Origin: VBCK01 sp035511515
GTDB lineage: Bacteria; Pseudomonadota; Gammaproteobacteria; Burkholderiales; Burkholderiaceae_F
DNA: 64,000 bases
Direction of reading: 5' to 3'
NCBI GenBank assembly: GCA_035511515.1
Contig: DATKFG010000013.1
Location: 1-64,000 of the forward strand
Numbering within the stretch: position 1 is the stretch's first letter; every line of letters begins with the position of its first letter. Below the pieces are notes generated by a model that ran no database searches, was not told the origin of the DNA, and was given only the letters and a program-made list of their open reading frames with translations. The translations under genes were made by a program, and so were the position numbers. Of this stretch, positions 50,223 to 56,997 are shown piece after piece.

Positions 50223-50915
50223 GTGTTGTCCTTCGTCGAAACGCGCGGCAAGTTCGAACCCGATCAGGCGGTGCACCGCTCGCTCAGCGAAAAGGCCTAC
50301 GAGCTGCTCGTGCGCATGATCACCAGACTGGAACTGGCGCCTGGCGCGGTACTGGTCGAACGGAACTTGATGGCACAGCTGGATATCGGGCGCACGCCGC
50401 TGCGCGAGGCGCTGCAGCGCCTGGCCAGCGAAGGCCTCGTCACGCACCGGCCGAATCGCGGCATGTTCGTGGCGGACATCGGCGCAGCCGACGTTCAGGA
50501 GATCTACGAATTCCGCACCTTGATCGACGGCACCGCGGTCTCCCTGGCGGCGACCCGCGCGACACGCGTTCAGATCGCGGCGCTGACCGAAATCCATGCC
50601 GCGCTGGTGCAGGCGACCGTCGAGGACGATATCGATCGCTACGTCGCCAGTGACCGCGCGTTCCATGAAACCATTGCCGCGGCGGCCCAGAACAAGCTGC
50701 TCGCCGAGGTGGTGCCGCGGATCTTCAACCTGCACCTGAGGTTGTGGTTCTACATTTCGACCAAGGCCGGCGGCTGGCATGAACTGGCGCGAGCCCACGA
50801 GGAGATGACGCGCGCGGTTCTCGACGGACTGAAGCGGCGGGACTCCTACGCAACGCGCGTGGCCATGGAATCCTATATTCTGCGGCGCCATCAGGAAATC
50901 CGCGATCTGATCTGA
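50223..50915 (+). CDS. GntR-family (FCD domain) transcriptional regulator
   Basis: A 230-residue regulator starting at GTG 50223, placed because a CTGGAGAA ribosome site lies just before it; an earlier ATG would run through the CobW gene end. The N-terminal winged helix-turn-helix has LVERNLMAQLDIGRTPLREALQRL (about 46-69) and the helical FCD effector domain follows (residues 85-225), with a metal-ligand-like His in FHETIAAA. It is embedded in the methyltransferase operon, so it probably controls it. A candidate operator is the palindrome at 43139-43157. Confidence 0.9.
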   Translation: MLSFVETRGKFEPDQAVHRSLSEKAYELLVRMITRLELAPGAVLVERNLMAQLDIGRTPLREALQRLASEGLVTHRPNRGMFVADIGAADVQEIYEFRTLIDGTAVSLAATRATRVQIAALTEIHAALVQATVEDDIDRYVASDRAFHETIAAAAQNKLLAEVVPRIFNLHLRLWFYISTKAGGWHELARAHEEMTRAVLDGLKRRDSYATRVAMESYILRRHQEIRDLI

Positions 50916-50962
50916 ACCCGTCGCGCAGTTGCGCAATGGCGGCGGCGGGCCGAAGGGACTGC

Positions 50963-51289
50963 ATGGTCACCGTTTCCGTGTTTGATCCGGTCCAGGGATG
51001 CGCCGCCGGTCTGTGCGGGCCGGAACAGGACGAGGCGCTGGCGCGCTTTGCCGCCGACCTCGAATGGCTGCAGCAACAGGGAGTCGAGGTCCAGCGCTTC
51101 AACCTGGGTCACGAGCCCGGCGCATTTGCCGGCAATCCGGTCGTCAAAGGCTTGATTCGCAGCCAGGGCCTGGCGGGCCTGCCGGTGGTGATGGTCGGCG
51201 ATGCCGTGATCGCGGTCGGGCGACACCCGAGCCGCGATGAGCTTTGCGCAGGCCTGAAGCTTTCGGACAAGGCGCGATCCGCATTTTGA
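50963..51289 (+). CDS. ArsD-like protein (Cys12 replaced by Gly)
   Basis: A 108-residue protein of the ArsD family. VSVFDPVQGCAAGLCG lies at 4-19 and matches ArsD VFDPxxCCxxGVCG by position. Cys13 and Cys18 are retained, but the position of ArsD Cys12 holds Gly12. The middle FAADLEWLQQQGVEVQRFNL and GRHPSRDEL also match. ArsD delivers As(III) to ArsA and represses ars operons. No other ars gene was seen in the window, and it lies between the GntR regulator and MT1-B. The loss of one arsenic-binding thiol suggests another ligand. Start ATG 50963 was chosen over an upstream ATG. Confidence 0.85.
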   Translation: MVTVSVFDPVQGCAAGLCGPEQDEALARFAADLEWLQQQGVEVQRFNLGHEPGAFAGNPVVKGLIRSQGLAGLPVVMVGDAVIAVGRHPSRDELCAGLKLSDKARSAF

Positions 51290-51384
51290 AAAACGCGAAT
51301 CTTCTTATCGAAACCCTCGAAGGAATCAAGAGATAGAACGTGCGCCTGCCGGCCACCGGATTGCGGCAGAGCCCGACTACCAGC

Positions 51385-51399
51385 ATGCGCCGGACGCAT
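51385..51399. promoter_or_regulatory. Short inverted repeat in the gap before MT1-B
   Basis: ATGCG-CCGGA-CGCAT forms a perfect 5-base inverted repeat, followed by a further ATGCG at about 51407-51411. It lies in the 236-base gap between the ArsD-like gene and MT1-B, the longest gap inside the cluster, so this gap probably holds a second promoter or control site. Evidence is sequence symmetry only. Confidence 0.3.
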
Positions 51400-51525
51400 A
51401 CCTGCTATGCGGATGCATGACTGGTCGGCCTTGGGGTTTGGCCCTAGGCTATGCAGCTATCAGAAGTTCTCGCAGTCTGTGCGGGGTGGGCTTTGGCCCC
51501 GCTCGCGCCGACCCAAGGGGAGGAC

Positions 51526-52893
51526 ATGACGGCAATTATCGGAAAGGCGATTCCGCCACAGCGCAAGCGTGTGCTTGACGCGTTGGCATTGCGCGAGCCC
51601 GACAAGGTGCCGATTGGTCTGTGGGGAACGATCGAGGGGTACCAGAACCTTCGCAAGGCGGTCGGCATGGAATACAAAGCCGATCCGCGCGATTACCGCA
51701 CCGGCTCCACCACGTGGACGACCGATGTGAGTTTCGAAGCCGATCTGGCCGAAAAACTGGACGTCGATTTCCTGCGCATCTCGCTGGGACCTCCGGGTGG
51801 TTCGCCGGGCTTCCGGTCGATCCGCTTCGAGGAAGTTCCCTTTGACATGGGTATCTCGCCGCCGGATGCGGAAATCAACGTGGACGAATGGGGGGTCATC
51901 CGCAAGTGGACGCCGCACGAAAACGGCGGCTACTACGAGATGATCGGATACCCGCTGTTTCACGCCACCAGCGCGCCCTTGGAAGAGGGTTTGAAGATGC
52001 TCGAGGCCTATCCGTGGCTGGACCCCAAGGACGAGGCGATGTACGCCGATTCGCCGATACCCGGGGTGTCGCTGCGCGATTACTGCAAGTTCATCCGCAA
52101 CGAGACGCCGTTCGCGCTGATGGGGCAGGCCGGCAAGGGGGGCCTGTTCGAGCAGGCCAAGTACATGGTCGGCTATGCCAAGATTTTCTCCGACTTCATC
52201 GAGTCGCCCCAGTTTCTGGACGCCTTGCTGACCAAGCTGGTGGACATTGAAATCGAAATCAACAAGACGATGATCGACCAGTGCGGCGAGTACCTGGACT
52301 GGATTCGCGTCAGCCCGGAAGATCTTGCCAGCGAGAAAACCGCGTTCATGTCGCTGAACATGTTCGAGAGCCAGCTCAAGCCGCACTATTACCGTTCGAT
52401 TCGCGCGATCCGGGAGTACTACCTCAAGAAGAACCCGAACGGCCGCATCCAATTTCACAGCTGCGGCGCGATCGCCGAGCCGTTCGTGCGCGGCTTGATG
52501 GACTGCGGGGTCGATGGTTATGACAGCCTGCCGCCCAAGGTTGCGCGGCATTCCAATCCAGCGGCCAAGAAGCGCCAGCTGGGCAAGGAAATGTTCTTCT
52601 ACGGCGGCATCGATGTCCAGGAGACGCTGCCGTGGGGCAATATGGATCAGGTTCGTGCCGAGGTCAGGGCGCGCATCTGGGAGATGGGAAAGGGGGGCGG
52701 GTACCTCTTGAGCTCCTCGCATCGGCTCGAACACGACGTTCCCACCGAGAACGTGCTGGCCATGATCGACGAGGCGCGCCAGTACGGCACCTATCCGCTG
52801 CCCGCGGACCCTCCACCCGGCGCCGACACGGGCGAAGGCTACGAACCCTGGACCGAAAAGCAGCCGCGCCGCAAGCGCGAGGTCGCGGCCTGA
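51526..52893 (+). CDS. Uroporphyrinogen decarboxylase-family MT1, copy B
   Basis: A 455-residue protein of the UroD/methyltransferase superfamily, about 65 residues longer than copy A and clearly distinct in sequence. It has the N-terminal QRKRVLDALALREPDKVPIG, the metal pair in FHSCGAI (His311, Cys313), FYGGIDVQETLPWG (358-371) and GGGYLLSSSHRLEHDVPTENV. As in copy A, no cysteine follows at the position of the third zinc ligand of MtaA-type proteins. It differs in the barrel-loop regions that would line the substrate pocket, so it probably has another substrate. ATG 51526 has a GGGGAGG ribosome site. Confidence 0.86.
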   Translation: MTAIIGKAIPPQRKRVLDALALREPDKVPIGLWGTIEGYQNLRKAVGMEYKADPRDYRTGSTTWTTDVSFEADLAEKLDVDFLRISLGPPGGSPGFRSIRFEEVPFDMGISPPDAEINVDEWGVIRKWTPHENGGYYEMIGYPLFHATSAPLEEGLKMLEAYPWLDPKDEAMYADSPIPGVSLRDYCKFIRNETPFALMGQAGKGGLFEQAKYMVGYAKIFSDFIESPQFLDALLTKLVDIEIEINKTMIDQCGEYLDWIRVSPEDLASEKTAFMSLNMFESQLKPHYYRSIRAIREYYLKKNPNGRIQFHSCGAIAEPFVRGLMDCGVDGYDSLPPKVARHSNPAAKKRQLGKEMFFYGGIDVQETLPWGNMDQVRAEVRARIWEMGKGGGYLLSSSHRLEHDVPTENVLAMIDEARQYGTYPLPADPPPGADTGEGYEPWTEKQPRRKREVAA

Positions 52894-52944
52894 TCCCGGG
52901 CTGTCGACCGTACCGCCTTTTTCGCCGAGCAGACGGAATCAGAT

Positions 52945-53781
52945 ATGCCATTGCAGATCAACACCGAGCTGGAATTCGACCTCGAGGACCTTCAATACGA
53001 CATTGATGATTCTCGCAGCACCGATCGATGGTCCGACGCCCCGCCGGACGTCAAGGATCTGTTCCACCGAATCGAGTGGAACATCATCAATGGAGAGCAC
53101 GTCAAATCCAACGAGCTGATCTCGCTGGCGCTGCAGAAGTCGGTTTCTGCACGCACCCTGATCGCGGGGCCGATGGCCACGGGCATCGCCGAGGTCGGCC
53201 GCCGCTTCAAGATGGACGAGTACTTCCTTCCCGAGGTCATGATGTCGGCCAAGTGCATGCACAACGCACTGGGCCTGCTCAAACCGCTGATCATCGCGGA
53301 GAAGACCGAGCATGTCGGCACGGTCGTGGTCGGCACGGTACAGGGCGATCTGCACGACATCGGCAAGAAGATCGTCGGCATGATGCTCGAAGCTGCGGGC
53401 TTCACGGTCGTCGACCTGGGCGTTTCGGTTCCGCCGGAGGATTTCATCCGGGCGATCCGCGAGCACAAGCCGGTGATCGTGGGGTTCTCGGCGCTTCTGA
53501 CGACCACCATGAACATGCAGTGGGAAACGATCAAGCAGATCAAGGCCGAAGGTCTGCGCGACCAGGTCAAGATCTTCGTTGGCGGGGCGCCCATCAGTCA
53601 GGCCTGGTGCGACAAGATCGGCGCCGACGCCTATGCGGCCGATGCATTGATCGCCGTCGACAAGGCTCGGGCCTGCATCGGTATCCATAAGAGCCTGGCG
53701 GGCGGCGACCCCGCCTTGCACGCCGCCATGCTGCGGATCGACAAGGAACGCGAGGCGGTCAAGGCTAAAGCCACTGCCTGA
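52945..53781 (+). CDS. Corrinoid (cobalamin-binding) protein, copy B
   Basis: A 278-residue corrinoid protein of MetH-like two-domain layout. The N-terminal helical cap (about 30-120) is followed by the B12 domain with GDLHDIG (134-140; His137 is the cobalt ligand), GFSALLTTTMN (180-190) and GGAPISQAWC (213-222). An acidic N-terminal tail and a C-terminal basic helix are extra compared with copy A. It follows MT1-B by 51 bases and should be its partner. It is more MtaC/MtbC-like in its cap than copy A. Confidence 0.92.
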   Translation: MPLQINTELEFDLEDLQYDIDDSRSTDRWSDAPPDVKDLFHRIEWNIINGEHVKSNELISLALQKSVSARTLIAGPMATGIAEVGRRFKMDEYFLPEVMMSAKCMHNALGLLKPLIIAEKTEHVGTVVVGTVQGDLHDIGKKIVGMMLEAAGFTVVDLGVSVPPEDFIRAIREHKPVIVGFSALLTTTMNMQWETIKQIKAEGLRDQVKIFVGGAPISQAWCDKIGADAYAADALIAVDKARACIGIHKSLAGGDPALHAAMLRIDKEREAVKAKATA

Positions 53782-53787
53782 ACCTTC

Positions 53788-54954
53788 ATGAAATCGGGCC
53801 CCGACTTTGCGGCCACGGCCGCTCAGCCGCCAGCAGGCGCGGCGTCGGTCTGGGTGCGCCGACCCGATTCGTTGCTGGGACTGACGGGCGCCGCCGCTCT
53901 TTTCTGCGCCGGCGCGCTCGGGGCCGTCGACGGGGGATGGGGCTACGCCCTGCTCTTGCTCGCCGGCGCGCTTCTGGCCGGCGCACTGGCCGTTCTCGCC
54001 GTGCTCGCCCTTTCGTCGCGCGGCGATGCCGCGATGCTCGCGAGCTGGTCCACGAAGGCATTCCTCGCCGGTGCGTGGGCCTACGGCTGGGGCGTGAGCG
54101 CGCTGGGCGGGTACTTCGTGCGCGAGACGCTGCATGGGCGAATGCAAGCGCGCTGGATCGCGTTCGGGCTGGCGGCCCTGGCCGCGTTGATCGTCCTGGA
54201 CCTCGGTCTTTACAGGCGCCTGGTCGCTTACAACCAGGTCACGTGGCGGCGCTACCGCGCCCACCTTTCGCGAGCCGACGCGGAGCCGGCGGCCATGCGT
54301 CGCACGCTGATCGATGAAGTGCTGCTGCATCGCACGCTGCACCGCACCAGCGCGCTGCGCTGGTGGCGACATACCCTGATCTTCTGGGGCTTCGCGCTGA
54401 TGTTCGTTACGGAACTGCTGGCCGTGGTGTTCCGCGAGGCGGTACCGGCCTTCGGCTGGCGCGATATCTGGCGCGTGCCGGGCCATCCCCTGCGCGCGGC
54501 TTTTGAATTCGCCTTCGACTTCTTTGGCGTGATGGTCCTGCTCGGATGTGTGCTGGCCCTGATCTGGCGTTGGCGCGTCAACGGCACCGATGAGCAAAAG
54601 TACAGCGACACACCGACGGTGCTGTTCCTGCTGGTTGTCGTCACCAGCGGCTTTGCCCTGGAAGCCGCACGGCTTGCTGCCGCGCCGGACACTCCGAACG
54701 CCTGGGCATCGTTCGGCGGCCTGGCAATGGCGCGGACCGTTGGACCGATGTTGCCGGCCAGCATCCAGACACCTCTCTGGTACGCGCACGCCGTCGGAGC
54801 GTGCCTGTTCATCGCCTACGTTCCGCTCGGGCGAATGGTTCATTCGTGCGCGACACCCCTGGGTCGGCTGTTGAACTCGCAGCGGCAGCTGCTCGCAGCC
54901 AAGAAACACGGCGTGCTGGCCGGATTGATGCGCCAGCGCACCCCGAGTCAATAG
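53788..54954 (+). CDS. NarI/DsrM-like membrane cytochrome b protein
   Basis: A 388-residue membrane protein with about eight hydrophobic helices. The C-terminal half resembles the nitrate-reductase gamma/DsrM family: RWWRHTLIFWGFALMF (about 191-206), with a His, WYAHAVGACLFIAYVPLGRM with a His, and the conserved HSCATPLGRLLN at the end. Such proteins carry haem b and pass electrons between quinol and a soluble partner. The partner is not a recognised nitrate or sulfite reductase in this window. Its place next to corrinoid proteins suggests a membrane electron source for activating them. It starts 6 bases after corrinoid B. Confidence 0.8.
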   Translation: MKSGPDFAATAAQPPAGAASVWVRRPDSLLGLTGAAALFCAGALGAVDGGWGYALLLLAGALLAGALAVLAVLALSSRGDAAMLASWSTKAFLAGAWAYGWGVSALGGYFVRETLHGRMQARWIAFGLAALAALIVLDLGLYRRLVAYNQVTWRRYRAHLSRADAEPAAMRRTLIDEVLLHRTLHRTSALRWWRHTLIFWGFALMFVTELLAVVFREAVPAFGWRDIWRVPGHPLRAAFEFAFDFFGVMVLLGCVLALIWRWRVNGTDEQKYSDTPTVLFLLVVVTSGFALEAARLAAAPDTPNAWASFGGLAMARTVGPMLPASIQTPLWYAHAVGACLFIAYVPLGRMVHSCATPLGRLLNSQRQLLAAKKHGVLAGLMRQRTPSQ

Positions 54955-54987
54955 CCCGGTCCGGCGGCGGAAGGAGCGTTCGATCCC

Positions 54988-55797
54988 ATGCAAGACATCA
55001 TCGCCATCTACGGCAGCACTTGCAGCCTGAAAACGGAGGTCGCCCAGCAGCTCTCGCGTCTGACCGGCTTCAAGGTCACCAATCGCGGCGAGCTCGCGAC
55101 GACTCGGGCCAAGTTCCTGCGACTGGCAACTGCAGGGCAGCTTTCGATCGAAGAACATCGCAGAATCGACGCCGAGACGCTCAGGATGGCGGCTCGCGAC
55201 GAGCGGCTGATGATCTTCGAGAGCAGCCTGATGGATGCGGTGCTCAGGGACGTGCCCAGGGTGTTCTGGGTCCGCCTCTACGCGGACGACGCAACGCGCA
55301 ACGCGCGCTGGACCCGACGCAAGGAGGACGGCGGAGGGCGAACCCGGCAGCTCGGCGAGAGCGTCAGCGCGCGCGACGCCGAAGACGCGAAACTGCGCTC
55401 GATGCTGTACGCCAGCACGGCCGGCGCGGTCACACCGGCGATAGAAATCGACACTTCGGGACAAAAAGCCCCGGATGTGGCCGCTCGGATCTGGGCCGCA
55501 TTCGAGAAGACCTCCGGCATTCAGAACGTGGTGACCAACAAGCCCGAGATGGACAAGAGCGCCGCCCGCGGCATCAACCCCGGGCCGGCTTCCGGGGTCG
55601 TCCGGCGCTTTTCCGCCAAACAGAGCCCATTCGGCGGCTACATAGCGGACGATCGCAGCGGCAAGGAAATCTACGTGCACAAGTCCGCGCTGAAGGGGGC
55701 CAGCGAACTCGCCCCGGGTACGCGCGTCGAGTTTCAGATTGTCGAGGACGGATTCGGCGGTTTTAAGGCAACCAATGTCACTCTTGCGGCAGCCTGA
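54988..55797 (+). CDS. Nucleotide-kinase-like domain fused to a cold-shock domain
   Basis: A 269-residue protein of two parts. The N-terminal 1-180 has a cytidylate-kinase-like architecture: strand IIAIYG, a P-loop-like GSTCSLKT (9-16) in which the usual Gly before Lys is Leu, a middle segment with ESSLMDAVLRD and a VRLYADDATRNARWTRR lid. A linker leads to a cold-shock domain at about 201-266, with SGVVRRFSAKQSPFGGYIAD and IYVHKSAL (RNP1/RNP2 regions). The fusion is unusual; I know of no assigned function. It lies between the cytochrome b and the LysR gene. The ribosome site GGAAGGAG is strong. Confidence 0.75.
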   Translation: MQDIIAIYGSTCSLKTEVAQQLSRLTGFKVTNRGELATTRAKFLRLATAGQLSIEEHRRIDAETLRMAARDERLMIFESSLMDAVLRDVPRVFWVRLYADDATRNARWTRRKEDGGGRTRQLGESVSARDAEDAKLRSMLYASTAGAVTPAIEIDTSGQKAPDVAARIWAAFEKTSGIQNVVTNKPEMDKSAARGINPGPASGVVRRFSAKQSPFGGYIADDRSGKEIYVHKSALKGASELAPGTRVEFQIVEDGFGGFKATNVTLAAA

Positions 55798-55811
55798 ACT
55801 TGCGGAGGGCG

Positions 55812-55836
55812 CGTGCGTGCGAGAATATTACGCACG
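55812..55836. promoter_or_regulatory. LysR-type operator candidate upstream of the second LysR gene
   Basis: CGTGCGT (55812-55818) and ACGCACG (55830-55836) are perfect inverted arms separated by 11 bases. This is the T-N11-A spacing of LysR binding sites, and it lies about 53 bases before the LysR start. Autoregulation or activation of the downstream genes is plausible. Confidence 0.5.
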
Positions 55837-55888
55837 TCGAGGTGCGACCTGCGCGCCCCGCTTTTCAGCGCCATGACCGCACCGCAAC

Positions 55889-56878
55889 ATGAGTGACTCG
55901 CGACAAGGCAGGATCGAATGGAATCGGCTGCAGATTTTTTATGCCGTTGCCGACGCCGGCAGCTTTTCGCAAGCCGGGCGAAAGCTGAAGCTGAGCCAGT
56001 CGGCCATCAGCCGGCAGGTCTGTGCCCTCGAGGAAGCGCTTAAGACTCCCCTGTTCCACCGACACGCGCGCGGCCTGGCCCTGACCGAGCAGGGCGACGA
56101 GTTCTATCGCGCCGTGAAAGACATGAGCAATCGTCTTGATGAAGCCGTGTCCCGGGTGGCCGAAGCGCAGCGCCAGCCGCAAGGGCCCCTGAAGATCACG
56201 ACGACGGTCACGTTCGGATCGGCCTGGCTGACCTCGAGGATCAACCTGTTTCACATGCAGTACCCGGAGATTTCCGTCAGTCTGGTGCTGTCGGACGGTC
56301 TCGAACTGGACCTTTCAGCGCGCGAGGCGGACGCAGCGATCCGTTTTGCCCCGCAGACTCACCCGAGGCTGATCGAACGCAAGCTGATGACGGTTCACTA
56401 CCACCTGTTCGCAAGCCCGCAGTACCTCGCAAAGCACGGCATGCCTGGATCGATCGATGACCTGGCGGAACATGAACTGATCGTCTATGGCGACGAGGCC
56501 CCGATGCCGGTAGAGAACATGAACTGGATTCTGAGCCATGGTATGCCGCTGGGGCAGCAGCGACGCGCGGCGCTGCGAGTCAACAGCGTGTACGCCATCT
56601 ACCGGGCCGTCAGGAGCGGCCTCGGCATCGGAGCTCTGCCTTATTACGTGGCGGAGGACGGCCCGGGCGTCGAAATCATCCTTCCGGAAATCACGGGCCC
56701 CTCGTTCGACGTGTTCTTCGTGTACGCCGAGGAACGGCGTTGGTCCAAGCGCATCATGGTCCTGCGCGACTTCCTGCTGGCCCAGATAGAAAGAGAACCG
56801 CCCATGCAGTGCTGCGCGAAGCCTGCCGGACGCTCGCCACGGCCGGCCAAGGTCGACGAGCATGCAGTGGACGCATAG
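55889..56878 (+). CDS. LysR-family transcriptional regulator, second copy
   Basis: A 329-residue LysR protein. The DNA-binding domain (about 8-67) has WNRLQIFYAVADAGSFSQAG and LKLSQSAISRQVCALEEALK. The effector domain spans 93-300. A polar C-terminal tail contains two adjacent cysteines (MQCCAKP). ATG 55889 is preceded by an inverted repeat of LysR-site type. It probably regulates the downstream activator, CDGSH and FolD genes or the upstream methyltransferases. Confidence 0.9.
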   Translation: MSDSRQGRIEWNRLQIFYAVADAGSFSQAGRKLKLSQSAISRQVCALEEALKTPLFHRHARGLALTEQGDEFYRAVKDMSNRLDEAVSRVAEAQRQPQGPLKITTTVTFGSAWLTSRINLFHMQYPEISVSLVLSDGLELDLSAREADAAIRFAPQTHPRLIERKLMTVHYHLFASPQYLAKHGMPGSIDDLAEHELIVYGDEAPMPVENMNWILSHGMPLGQQRRAALRVNSVYAIYRAVRSGLGIGALPYYVAEDGPGVEIILPEITGPSFDVFFVYAEERRWSKRIMVLRDFLLAQIEREPPMQCCAKPAGRSPRPAKVDEHAVDA

Positions 56879-56997
56879 GGCAGGTACCTGCCATGTGCGT
56901 TGACATGGGGTAGCGCCGAAGTATCGTCTGACCATCTTGCCTGCCTGCCGGCTGGCCGGTTTCCACGGGCAGGCGACCGTTCGACTGCGAGGGCGAT

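Noticed and set aside
42251..52944. A cobalamin riboswitch controlling the methyltransferase cluster
   Set aside because: I looked for the B12-box in the gaps before 43214, 51526 and 52945 and did not find it.
52939..55680. 913-codon open frame on the minus strand
   Set aside because: It is antisense to corrinoid B, cytochrome b and the fusion gene and lacks recognisable motifs.
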